DNA of 64,000 bases from Lasiosphaeris hirsuta (taxonomy: Eukaryota; Ascomycota; Sordariomycetes; Sordariales; Lasiosphaeriaceae): positions 4,712,001 to 4,776,000 of the forward strand of contig JAUKUA010000002.1 of NCBI GenBank assembly GCA_030549175.1. Reading direction: 5' to 3'. This document shows positions 45,516 through 56,226 of this stretch, one piece after another (within the stretch, counting starts at the first letter, position 1; each line of letters opens with the position of its first letter). The notes under the pieces were generated by a model. It was given only the letters and a program-made list of their open reading frames with translations. It was not told where the DNA came from and ran no database searches. The position numbers and the translations under genes are program-made.

Positions 45516-47850
45516 TCAGATTTCTCCTTTTATGGCTTTTCTGCCACTGTATTGCTGCAATGCCTTGATATTCTCCTTTATCCAGGGTATCTGGATGTCA
45601 ACAAGGCCCAATAGAGTAACAAATTTTGCATGCTTTTCCATCTGTAGTGGCTTTGTAAGCCCATCTGCAGTCACGTCGGTTCCTGGGAGATGCCTCAGAT
45701 CTACCATCTTCCTGACGCGATCTATTACCCACTTGTAGCAGATATCAATACAACGAGTGCGTGCCGCGTTGAGTGGATTCAACACGTTGGCCCTCGCGTT
45801 GGCACTGTCAGTGTACAGGATCAGTGGAATTGGCTGCGTAGTGCCGTATTCCTTGAGGATCTCCTACACCCATTTAGCGGCCTGTGCCGCGGGTGTCAAA
45901 TTGGTAAATTCCGCCTCTGTTTAGCTAATTGCTGTAAAAGTCTGTTTCTTATACTTCCACACCACTGGGCCTCCGGCCAGGAAGACCACATGGCCTCCAG
46001 TTCAGTAGCGGGTGAGCAGGATATGCAAAAGATGCATCTGCAAAGGTGTGTAGGCGAAGATCGTCAACTGTCATGGATTCTCCACCAAAGACTATGCCCA
46101 GTGACTGTGTCAAATACCGGAACAGGTGCAGGATTACCAATACACATGCCTACACCTTATTAAGCAACGAATCCAGCAACTACAGCAATTCAGCCCAACC
46201 GCCATGAAGGTAGAACACACTATCCAAGCCATGACTGTGGGAAAGGCGCCGCCAAAGAACTGATGGTAGGCAAAGAAGCTACCTGACTATAAAACGTGGT
46301 GGCTCCCAGCCATGGAAAAACAAGGCGAAAGCTTGGAAGATGGCGGGGTCTACTATCTAGTACCCACGCTTGAAGGCCTAGATATTTTACCTGGCAAATG
46401 GGTCTTTGACGAGAAGATGGATCCGAATATAGGCACGGTATCCGCGCGTGCACGCTACGTTGTGTGCACGCTATGTTGTGTGCGGCAATTACGAACTCCT
46501 GGAGTATTGTATGCCTCGAGAGCCTGTTGGACTTCAGGGGTCACTGTCTTGCTTGAGGACATCACTGCTCCTGTGGGCTCTAGCGGAAAGGGTGTTCTTC
46601 TTGGTAGAACGTTACGTGGCTCTTCAGATCGACGATAAGGGCCTTCTATTGTATGCCCATGTTGGTGGAGAACAACAGGTTCGAAGATCTAACCTTTGTT
46701 GGATTCGCAATGTCGGATGCTGTATTCGAGAGTGCTGCCGTTGTTACAGTCGTTCCACTGGCTTTACATTCAAGCGCAGTCTTCTTGTATGCCTACGTAT
46801 CGGGGGCTTGTTCCGGATGGCAAGACCAACAGATTTCTCCTGGAGGAAAGTGGTGACCGCAAGGTTGGTGTGCCCAAGTCTTCGGGTAGGTTTTCAGGCA
46901 CTTGTCACACTTGGCCATCTTGGCTCTGTTGCCGTTGGCTGTATTGCCGGATGAATTGCTTCCTTTGGCGCCTTTGACTTCAATTGATGCGAATCGCGTA
47001 CCCTCGGTTTCTCATTTGCTAATGCCATTATCCTCCATAAGTTTGGTCCATGGAAGTTCCTTCTTGGCTAGGGCCTTCTCCTAGAACATGTGGTTCGTAG
47101 GGTATCCAGCATTTAGGCAGTTGACGATGTGGGTGCTGTGAAAGCCTTCAGGGAGTTTTCCGCCCCACTGGGTATGTGCGGAATCGAGCTTGTTGCGAAG
47201 ATAATGGACCTTGGCGACGAAGGCTTCCATTGTTTCAAAGGTCTGCGGTTGAGATGGGTATATTCCTCCAGGTAACTGTTGATAGCGTCCTCACTCTCAT
47301 GCTTGATGACCTGCGGACTGTAGTCTAGGTCATGTATGCAGCCTGCAGCTTTGTCGAGACCTTGGGATCGTTGAGGCTCTCCTGGATCATGATGCTCACT
47401 CTGATGCTCACTCTGTTCCACTTCTTCTTTGCCTCTACATCTGTATCGGTAGGCACTTTGACATCTTTGTCGATGTAGTTTTCCAGGTCATCATAGCGCA
47501 GATGGAATCTGATAATGGAGGCCCAGGCCTCATAGTTGTTTTCGCCCTTTAGGACTGGATCGTGGCCTTAAGCTCTAGACCCATGGTGACAGCTCTTCTT
47601 TGTCGTCGGGAATCGCGGCCACTTGTCGAAGAAGTGAGGGCTTTTGTCGCGGCTTCCTATGTCGAGGAATTGGAAAGCTTTTTGTCGTCGGGATGGCCTT
47701 ACGATTGAGGGCTTGATTGACGGAAGAATACTGGCTGTATTGCGCAGTAGGAAAGGAAGGATCACTGGAAAGGGATGGTATTGCCCAGTGGTTGAATTGA
47801 GCTACTAGCAAGGGAAGGTATTGCGCAGTAGAAAAAAAGAAGATGCAAAT
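45516..47850 (-). mobile_element. Degenerate Ty1/copia retrotransposon, rearranged
   Basis: Minus strand, 5' to 3': gag-like sequence from about 47560 (LKGENNYEAWASIIRFHLRY, KKKWNRVSIRVSIMIQESLN, YSPQVIKHESEDAINSYLEE), a Cys/His cluster near 46950-46850 (CDKCLKTYPKTWAHQPCGHH), and at 46140-45516 the RNase H end (TFADASFAYPA; CIDICYKWVIDRV, RHLPGTDVTADGLTKPLQ, EKHAKFVTLLGL). Between them, at 46203-46490, the reverse-transcriptase start (LPDYKTWWLPAMEKQGESLE, GLDILPGKWVFDEKMDPN) lies on the plus strand. The element is frameshifted in several places and lacks most of integrase and reverse transcriptase. Repeats of GTATTGCGCAGTAG at 47733-47835 lie at its 5' end. LTRs were not delimited. Confidence 0.8.
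46203..46490 (+). pseudogene. Copia reverse-transcriptase start, inverted piece
   Basis: Plus-strand sequence (YKTWWLPAMEKQGESLEDGG, then LVPTLEGLDILPGKWVFDEK, then ARARYVVC) equals the conserved entry to copia reverse transcriptase. It lies opposite to the gag and RNase H parts around it. After ARARYVVCG the match is lost. Confidence 0.75.
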
Positions 47851-48060
47851 TGGACAAAGAGAAGCTCAATCACGGGCAAGGTGTTGGTTGGATGATGCGA
47901 AAATGCGATTTTCACAACCACCTTCAATTCGGAAAAAGAAGATATCCTCTAAATCCCGAGGAATAGGCGATTACAGTGGTGTTATTGGATTTGTGAATAG
48001 TTGCATTGCGCGCACAGGAGGGCTCATAACCTGTGGGCGAGACAGAGCAATGGTGATGGA
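47851..48060. other. Short intergenic segment
   Basis: Between copia remnant and GNAT remnant; nothing recognised. Confidence 0.4.
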
Positions 48061-48887
48061 TTAGGCGAGGTGGCGTGTGGGGCACCACCTCCAACAGTAT
48101 CTTTGCCACGACTTTCTAGGTGATTTGCTCGGATCCCACTTCTGAACCCAAAAGTCCACGCTGGCTTTCTTCCCAGGGCGCGGGTCTGCTAGGGTAATTT
48201 GTACTGTAGTCTTGAACCCCAGCGAACTGTACAGACAGGCACCCATTTTGGCAGCAATAATCCCCACAGGGATCTTGTCTTGGGCTGCTACGTCTATTCC
48301 ATACTTGCACAAATGGCTGCCGTATCCACGGCGGAAATGGTCCGGATCGACGGCCATGTTGTCGAGCTCCATGTGGTTTTAAAGCATCTGAATTTGGTTT
48401 TTAGAACAAGTACCATGACCAAGTCATCGTCCTTACCTCTCTACGGCGCTGTCGGTAGCCGCAAAAAGGAGCTCTTGGCGGTATTTGTCGACGCTTCGGT
48501 CTATGGGAACTGCTTAGCTGTTGTCTAGGAGTCGCTTTATGCTTTTTTCTCACTCATCTCGGCAGTTTCCTCACCTTCAAACTTTAAAACATCCACGACA
48601 ACTGGAGCGGCCTTGCTCGTCTGGCCGTCGGCGAGGTTCTAGATGGCGAAGCCGACGACCTGCTTCGGAGATGCTTAGGGGCTTCCATCAATCTCAATGA
48701 CGCTAAAGATATTTCTCGGGCTGCCCAGCGCCTCCTGTTGCTCGCCAAGGTAGGATTTCTCGACATCCTCAGGGAACTGTTTGGCTTTGGGGCGGTAGAA
48801 AGGATTCCACGGCGACAAGCTGAAGGCTCGAAAAGCGATTCGAGACGTCACCGCAAGGTCGGACGCTGTTACTAGGCGGATAGCCAT
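48061..48887 (-). pseudogene. GNAT acetyltransferase, nonsense-mutated
   Basis: The minus strand reads a fungal GNAT N-acetyltransferase from MAIRLVTASDLAVTSRIAFR at 48887 to VDFWVQKWDPSKSP near 48130. The acetyl-CoA site is preserved as MAVDPDHFRRGYGSHLCKYG, followed by IIAAKMGACLYSSLGFKTTV. In the first part the frame has TAA at 48675-48677 and TAG at 48639-48641; the latter follows VGFAI where family members have Trp (TGG to TAG). Further stops lie near 48550, and CTTTAA precedes NHMELDNMAV where CAA is expected. These are C:G to T:A changes. An intron with donor GTAAGG near 48440 probably separates the two halves. Inactive as read; it neighbours a copia copy, so mutation leaking from RIP is possible. 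Confidence 0.72.
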
Positions 48888-49871
48888 CTTCGCGTGTGAT
48901 TTGAGGTCTACGTGGGATGGGGAGATGGGGACGTGAGAGTCTATGCTGGAAGCTCATTCCATGGGGACGAGAGCAGACTTAAATACGTGGTGGATTGATC
49001 ATTCTTGACCGGTTAGACGAAACGGGTTAGTCTCCCCTACTAGGGTGGTGTCAAAGTGACACAATAGAAGTGGAGCCCGAGAAGCGCACAGCTGCCCAGA
49101 GCTGCGAGGCACAATCGCGCGGACCAAATCAGCCGCTTCAACTACTCGTCAGGGCTCCAAAAGCGCCTTCTGACCCACATACTCGTATGACTCGATAGCC
49201 TCGTTGAGATGCGTCCCGCGAGCATCATCGCTGCTCCCTGATCCTCCGACTTCAAGTCGAGTAGCAAAGTTGAGGATCCAGTAGGGCTTCCGAGGATGAT
49301 CATCTGGGGTTTTGTTGACATTCGTCGCTATGAAACCCAGTTGGGTGTTGGCGCCTCTGTTTATCGAGGAATTGAGATGCGGGTCCAGGACGAACGAGGT
49401 GGCGTTGCAGAAGCTTGCGGAGAGCGGCATTATTGGCCGCCCCGAAAAGTCTTTGACGGCGCGTCTGGGGTGTTGGCAAGTGATTATCACCCGAGATCCT
49501 CATTGGCGACTGCGTCTGGCCATGTACCTCCTCTCCACACACCGTCATGCTCGTCCCATATCGGTCAACATGTTTCATCCTTCAGTCTTATATCCATCAG
49601 CCATTCCTTATTTTTGCAACTACAACAAATGTGACGGCTGGCACACATGCACACGCCGGAACCATTCACTGCCAGTATGGAAGACCATTCACTGGAAGGA
49701 CGAGTGTCCCGAGCTGCCTGGGACTCCTACATAAGTCAGAACCCGGCCACCACTCGTTCTTCCTCCCCCTCCTCTCTTTCCTTAGCTTGTTTTACACAAT
49801 CAAGGATAGGTTATTGCAGCCTTGCCTCTCTACATCCTGACCTGCAGTGACAACAAAGACGATTTGCGCCG
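48888..49871. other. No gene recognised with confidence
   Basis: A 113-residue minus frame at 49149-49490 (reads HLNSSINRGANTQLGFIATN) might be an exon of an unrecognised gene, but nothing upstream or downstream supports it. Confidence 0.35.
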
Positions 49872-50571
49872 CTAGAACATCACCGCAAAGACACCTGCCG
49901 ATAAGGCTACCAACGAAACAATAACGGGCGCGGCCAAGCTCGAGGCCCCGTTGGGCTTGGTACTGCCACCTAACCCACTTTCGGAACCGGCCGTGGGCGC
50001 CGGCCCGGACCCGCCACCACCGCCATTGCCGCCATTGCCGCCATTGCCAGCCTCGGCCGTGATGGTTGCCCACACCGAAGCCGGGCACTCGTTCCTGCTG
50101 ACTGAGCTGCTGTATCGGGACATGACACTCTGCGGGCAAACGGTTTCGTAACACCTGCGGGAGGGAAGCTGTCAGTAATGGACACGACGGGGAGAGTGTA
50201 CAAGTGTACTTACGGTCCCCACTCGACCATCATGCGGCAGTAGCACGACGAGAAGACATCATCATCGCCCTTGGTGGCTGCACCTTGGCATGGCCCTTCG
50301 GAGATCCAGATATCCTCCGACTTGGAGAGAGCACAGCTGGAAGAAAAGGGTTAGTGGCTGACAACAGTCTCGAGCGACTTCCTTACAGAGCAAAGCCAGC
50401 GCCAGTGGCGTTGGGGCAGTCATCTAGGAAGTACCGCTCGGTGGTCTTTGGCGGGCTGGTGGTGATAGCCCCCGTTGGCGTTGAAGACGTTGCAGTGGTT
50501 GATAGTTGGGCCTGGCAAAGGACGCTGAAACCCAGGAGGGTGACGGAAAAGGGGGTGAGGAAGCGATGCAT
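49872..50571 (-). CDS. CFEM-like GPI-anchored secreted protein
   Basis: Exons 50387-50571, 50214-50336 and 49872-50154 join by introns of 50 and 59 bases (donors GTAAGG and GTAAGT) to 591 bases, 196 residues. The start MHRFLTPF at 50571 gives a clean signal peptide ending near CQAQ. The mature part has exactly eight Cys before a Gly/Ser-rich linker: C-x10-C-x14-C-x13-C-x-C-x8-C-x4-C-x16-C. The last five spacings match the CFEM pattern and an Asp cluster (KGDDDVF) precedes CYC, where CFEM proteins carry a heme-iron Asp. The first Cys pair is wider than in classical CFEM, hence CFEM-like. The end (Gly/Asn repeat, then a hydrophobic tail without a basic end) is a GPI signal. Likely cell-surface, possibly heme/iron binding or host interaction. 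Intact. Confidence 0.82.
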
Positions 50572-51621
50572 CTCCTCACGCAACTCTCTTTGTGTTTTGT
50601 CTCTTTTGTTGAACTCGTCGAGCAAGAGGTCTTCTGACTCTTGCACCAGTCCTCAACTCTTGCACCAGTCTTCAGCCAAAGCAGGTTCGTGCGACACTTT
50701 ATATGTTCTTGCCCAATATGGCCAAGAATGCCCTGGTATCATTCACAGTTCTCAGCCCCGAACTCAGGTGTGTCTTGGCAGCAGTGATGGCAGCCGTGGC
50801 GTCCAGCCTGGAGCCAATTGCCATGTTTGGATGCCGGCCAAGCAATTTGGACGGCGACAATACCGGGGAGGCCAACCAGGCCGCTCCCGTCCATAGGTCC
50901 CTTAGTAATATGCACCGTTTCATCCAACGGCCTATTGGTCGTGGATAGACGCCTTGACAATTGTGCTGCACCTGCTGCTGAACTGGCAGTTCTCAGCCAA
51001 CAGTGAACACTGGTTCCCTCCTTCGCTTAAGAAAAGATGCTATTCGACAGAATGAATATTAAATTCGATAATCGCCAAGCCCCAGCCAGCATACCATTCG
51101 CAGCGCATTCCATAAACGATGCCCCTCTCATCGCGGCAAAATACCGCCCAGACGGCGTCCCAAAGGCTGAAATTACATCCTTGTGGCCTAGTCTTGCTAG
51201 CGTTTGGCAGTGGTATTAGCCAACGGAGCTAACAAGATGCCGAGACCCTTCCAACAGTAGGTTCCGCTAGTCCGCTGTATCTGCGTTTTTGACTGCTTCT
51301 CACGCTCTCTGTAAGCACAAATGTTAGCAATCCATGGAGCGTTACACCTACTAATATCTCATATCCTCAGCTCCTTTAATCAAGCATTGTTGTTGACATG
51401 TACCTACATGCCATATGCGACAGCTGGCTAGCCAATCCGAGCAGCTCTTGGAACACCCATTGGAGAGCCTGAGGACCCATTGTTTCCAGAAGGCGCTTGG
51501 GTACCAGACTTAAAAGCCACCGGCGACGATATCAATGCTCAAGCCTTTGAGCGATGGCGACGGGATGCCATATTCCGACGGGAGCGTTCCAGTTTTGACG
51601 AGGGAGGACTGCCCTCGGCTA
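50572..51621. other. Promoter of the CFEM-like gene; no other gene
   Basis: Open frames on both strands overlap and lack family character. Confidence 0.4.
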
Positions 51622-52182
51622 TCAGGAATCCCGAGAACGATGGATAGATGCGCTATCCTGCTGAAACAACCTCCCCTCGGCTCGGCCGGAGTTCAAAGCA
51701 GGGAGAAGCCTTCCTCCATGGCCAAACATCGCTGAAAGAACATAACGCTGCCTTGGGGAGTCCCCATCCCTCTCCATGATGATGAGCTTGGTCTTGCCAC
51801 CTTTCCAGATAGCTGCCCATACTATAACAAAAGAGTAGCGGCTGGTTGGATCCAATAAAACGGCAATTGGACTTTTCATGGCCGTCCCGGAAACCCATCC
51901 CGAGCTTATCGGGATCATTCTGGATAAGTATTCGTTGATAAATTGCTCTGATGAATTCCTGCTCTCATGGACTCTAGGTGCGGCAGTGAGCATATCGACG
52001 GCGTCTTTCTCAGAGCTTCGGCCGTTCCGTAGAACGCCAATACCCCAACCCAGAAGCTGGTGTGATAAGCCAAAAGAGATATCCACAGCGCTGGACTTTG
52101 AAGTGCAGCCAATTCTAGGCAGAAAATCCAAGGTGTGGTGGTCCTGTACGCGCTCAGGCCTTGCAACAGTGTTGCGGTGCAT
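51622..52182 (-). mobile_element. Tc1/mariner-type transposase fragment
   Basis: The 186-residue minus frame has the middle of a DDE transposase: WVSGTAMKSPIAVLLDPTSR, VWAAIWKGGKTKLIIMERDG then DSPRQ, and GRLFQQDSASIHRSRDS, equivalent to the MQDNAPIH motif with its Asp. The frame begins without a clear DNA-binding domain and stops right after the second Asp motif, so the third acidic residue is missing. Terminal repeats were not found. Probably a decayed fragment. Confidence 0.5.
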
Positions 52183-52649
52183 GTGATGATCAAGTCAACC
52201 TAGGCCTTTAGTGTACCGACTACTGCGTCTGAGGCATGGAAGAACGTTAGGCCCCAATTTAGTTATTTTAGTGCCAGGACGGATAATTGTGGTGGTAGAG
52301 GGAGTGTCCCGAATGCCCATCGTTGGGTACTAGACTAGCAGCAAGGGCACATTGGGCTGGAAACCTCATCTCCAACATCGTTCTCGGCCGGGAATTATTA
52401 CCGCTGCGGTTTTCCTCGGTAGTAACTGTCTTTTGATTCATGAGGTTAAAACTCTAGGTCTGACATTTCTAGAGCTGAGCAATAGAGAGAAAAGAAGATT
52501 GAATTGAGTCTGCTCCCGCTAAGAGAGCAAGGTGCGTGAGCGCCGAATATATACAAAAGAGAGAGCTGTGGCTAGGGCGTGTGCCACACCCACTGCAGTT
52601 ATGCGACAACGGGTATAGCACGACTCTTTATTTAAAAAAACCAAGACTT
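52183..52649. other. No gene recognised
   Basis: Nothing supported here. Confidence 0.35.
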
Positions 52650-54150
52650 TTCTCCACATTTCGTCAAATGGTCAGGCCTGAACTCATCTCCGTCGAGGAT
52701 GACGAGGTACTCAGCTGCAACAACCGTTAGTACCAGGTAGCAGAGAGTAGACAGCCACATGACCAGTTTTTTTTCCTTACCGGCGAGCTTTCCGTCGAGC
52801 CTAGCACCCTCAGCGCATCCACAATCTCGTTGACCTCATTCAACAACTCTGGCCGGCGGACCTCCCGGTAGTACCAGAGATAATACCTGGCTGCTCGTAC
52901 ATGCAATGCAGAAGATAAGACGCTTGGCAGACGCGGGTGAATGCGAACACGGGACGAGACAAGTCAGCACATACGGCTAGGAATAGAGTCACACACGGTT
53001 CCTCATGTCACCTGTCAGTATAGCACCCCGCGCAGGGACGGCACAGTTATTGGGATACCGTGATAGCTGTGGTAGGGGAGAGAAAGCTTACTCCGAGGTC
53101 CCAGGATTCTTCGAGCATAGGCATCACATCTTCGGGTTGGGCATCCTCGCAGGAGAAGGATCGCTCCGTGAGGCCAGCGGTAACGTACCTATCCAGCACG
53201 AGAACAGACCACCACACACGCCGCTGCTCTTCCACCTCTACAGCCGACGCTGAGCTGAGATACATGGGTGCGCCGCCCCTCTGCTGATACACCCCGAGGG
53301 CCTGGCGAGACGGAAACACAAGCCGACGGACAGGAAAGCGGCGGGGTAAACGCCCTGGCCCACCTCCCAGTAGGTCAGGAGGACCATGCCTTGCAGGACC
53401 AAGAGACTTGGCAGCCCCTGTGACTTAGCAGCCCCTGTGACTCGAGAGCGGCGTAACATTGCTTCGCGATGGGGTAGAGCGTGGCCTGCTGCTGCTGCTG
53501 CTGCTGCTGCTGATTCTCTGTATCCTGCGCTGCGGCCATGGAGCACAGCAGGTGGACCAAGATGAGAAACCAGACATCGGGACTGCTGTCGGGCATCGGT
53601 ACCTGCTTGGAAAAGAAACGATGCATCCTGACCTTGGACAAAATGGGCAAGGATGGGTGAACGGTGGCAAAGTATCGATCCAGGATGGGCCGATGGGTCT
53701 CTGCTCCGTCGGCGAGAATGGCCAGGGCCTTTGGTAGGAGCCTCGCCTGCTGCCGCGTCGGGCGAACCGAAAGTCCACGATTACAGAAGAGCCACGTATC
53801 GAGGAAGAACAGGGCTGGGAATACGTTGTCCAGATAGTGTCCCTATGCCCACCCTGCTAGACTATAGGGGTCCACAAGCGAAGCGGGGGAGAGGGGGAGG
53901 ACAAGAAGAAAACGACTGACATCAGGCACCAGCGAAGAAGCCGGCGCCTCGGATTCAATGCCAATATCGATGGCGTCGGCGGGATATTCACAGCTCCTCC
54001 GTTTCTTGAGGCACAGGTTACACCGAGGAAGCTGGCGGCTGCATTTCCGTTTTGCGCGTGGCAGCTCATGCATGCCTGTCTCGCCAGGGCTTGCAAGCTG
54101 TCGGGCGCGGACAGGGAGGCGGACATGATTAGCAGTGTCGCACAGAATTG
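52650..54150 (-). pseudogene. Zn(II)2Cys6 regulator with Fungal_trans domain, frameshifted
   Basis: Minus strand. The zinc cluster starts ARQACMSC and continues, in another frame, AKRKCSRQLPRCNLCLKKRR then SCEYP. Only five bases instead of six separate the second Cys codon from the AKRKC block, so one base is missing inside the cluster (about 54054-54060). Downstream blocks follow the fungal regulator domain: ILDRYFATVHPSLPILSK, DVWFLILVHLLCSMAAAQ with nine Gln, LTYWEVGQGVYPAAFLSVGL, EEQRRVWWSVLVLDRYVTAG, SCEDAQPEDVMPML, then RVCQASYLL and YYREVRRPELLNEVNEIVD. They need several introns plus at least one frame repair. Sequence-specific activator or repressor, nuclear; target unknown. Confidence 0.7.
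53486..53512. repeat. CTG microsatellite (nine Gln codons on minus)
   Basis: Nine perfect CTG units, read as CAG for polyglutamine inside the regulator on the minus strand. Confidence 0.95.
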
Positions 54151-54384
54151 CGGACGGTGAGGTGTCTGTCTGTCTGTCATGGAGATGCATCACATAAAAA
54201 CACGGCATTTCTTAAGTGTGCGACACACAAGGAGTCTGGCAGAAAATCAGCAACGACGTTCTCGGCCGAATCTCTCCCAGACTTGTCCGGAAAGGTGTTT
54301 CTGGTTACGAGGTAATGCCGGAATGTGAGTCGCCTCATCAGGTCTTCACTCCAAAAGGTCAACTCACGGAATCTACCTCCCTAC
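54151..54384. other. Divergent promoter region
   Basis: Lies between the 5' ends of the minus-strand regulator and the plus-strand dehydrogenase, so it probably held both promoters. Head-to-head regulator and enzyme pairs are common in fungal catabolic or secondary-metabolite loci. Confidence 0.4.
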
Positions 54385-55416
54385 AGTGGCAAGGCAGCCA
54401 TCGCTGGCCTGGCCAGCCGCGGGGCGAGGGTGTACATGGGGGCCAGGAATTCCATAAGGCCGCCGAAGCGATCAGCGACATGCGGGAGAGCCTCGAGGGG
54501 TAAGTCTTGTTCCTGCAGCTCGACCTTGGGGATCTATCTAGTGTTGCCAATGCTGCCAGTGCCTTGAAGAGGTGGTACTGATGGACCCAGCAAAGAGACT
54601 GTCCTGCATGGGCTCGTAAACAACGCTGGCATTATGGGAGTCCCGTTTTCTTTGACGAGGGACGGGTATGAAGTCCATTCCAGGTATTTCTCTCCCTCCC
54701 ACGCAACCGTCAACACTTCCCCTTCATACTACCGCCAACACTTCCCCTTCATATGCTACAGCTCATTATATGATACCAAACTAACTATCTATCTCACTAG
54801 CTCTTAACGTATCAACTCCTCCCGCTTCTTTAAGCTACCACATCCAAATCTCCTCCGGGTAACGTGAGTCAATGTGATATCGGACGGCCACGAACGATTC
54901 GCCATAAAGGAGGGCGTCCGCTTCCGCGACCCAAGCCTCCCGTTAGAATCCTCCATGACCCGGTACGGCCAGTCGAAAATCTGCAGCATCCTTCACGCAA
55001 AGCAGCTGCATGCTCTGAACAAGACCTCGAGCGCGATATCCACAGCAGCGATGCATCCAGGGCACATTGATACGTGCGTCTCACCCATCGCTCTACATTC
55101 ATTCTCCATCAAGGGAGAGGTAGAACTAATACCTGGTGGGACAGGAATCTAAACAAACAAGCCACGGCCATGCCCCAGCGTCGATCCTTTGTTTCATGAC
55201 CCCGATTATGAAATGCGCCGGAATATTGGACAACCAGGCAAAGGACACTCTGTCGTCCCTGTATGCCGTCACGGGTCCCGAGTTTGCCGAGTCGGGGGGC
55301 TATGTTGTTCCGTATGCCAAGCTGGGAAAGCCGAGTACCATGGCGTGTGATGGGAGCTTGCAGAGAGGTTGTGGGAGTGGACTTTGAGTGAGTTGAGGGA
55401 TTGGGTTTCGGCCTAG
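54385..55416 (+). pseudogene. Short-chain dehydrogenase/reductase, broken
   Basis: Plus strand. Blocks in order: GLASRGARVYMGARN (nucleotide-binding part), QLDLGDLSSVANAASALK, LHGLVNNAGIMGVPFSLTRD (NNAG motif), LLTYQLLPLL then TAA, VNVISDGHERFAIKEGVRF, SMTRYGQSKICSILHAKQLH with the YxxxK pair, STAAMHPGHIDT and FAESGGYVVPYAKLGKPS, ending near 55416 in SELRDWVSA. It resembles retinol-dehydrogenase-like SDRs of fungi. Lesions: TAA after QLLPLL, a frame change before VNVISDGH, and one base too few in GGG at 55352-55354, so the C-terminal block LAERLWEWTLSELRD is out of frame. Two introns look plausible. Divergent from the regulator at 52650-54150. Confidence 0.75.
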
Positions 55417-56226
55417 CCGGCGAGTATTCTAGGCGGTGCTCTGTAACTTGGAGTTCTCACACTCAAAATGCCACCTCTTGCGAGGGAAAAGTCTTCCGAG
55501 GCAAGGCACTTCCTGAGGTAGGGGAATTTCCTCGGCTCTTACCCGCCGGTCGCTACCAAACAGTATTCTTGTGCCCTCATGGGACTTGGGACAAATGGTT
55601 CTTGTTGAGTTATTCCCTCTTTAACTGTGCCTCGCTCAGATGTGACACAGGACACCCAGCAGAGTAATGGTGTGGCAACCAGCAAAGTGAATCATCAAGG
55701 ATCAGCAAGGATCAGCAAGGACCAGAGAAGCCCAAAAACACAGCACAAAATCGCGCCTTGGTGATTTGGTGGCCCATCCTTGGCTGCGCTAGAATTCAGC
55801 CTTTTATTTCACCAATTAGTAGAGGAACAAATTCTAGTCATTCGCAGCACTCTACGCGTGCAGCAGGTTCCCAGGTTCAGCAGAAAACCCGCCGACGCGC
55901 GCTGTTGAAGGTCCAGAGATCAAATACCTAGTGCATCAAAGGTTCTTTGTTAGTCTCTGCTAAATTGGAAACGAGAGGACGTCCTGGTATTATTGATATT
56001 GATGCAGCTAGCTCAGGTGGGAGGGAAACAACAACAAAGTGCGTGTCCTTTCTCTTGCCAGATCATAAAGGCCATGCACCTGCGGAAAGTCTCGACGATA
56101 ACATGGCGCAGGCTGTAAGTCTTGAATGACCACGTTATGAAGAGCTTTGACAGCTTTAAACATCATTTTGCTATGCCGATCTATTTTTCTTCTAAGACTA
56201 GCCGGGAAACTTGGCCACAGCGGATC
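55417..56226. other. No gene recognised
   Basis: A GGATCAGCAA word is repeated three times near 55690-55725. Open frames are short. Confidence 0.4.
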
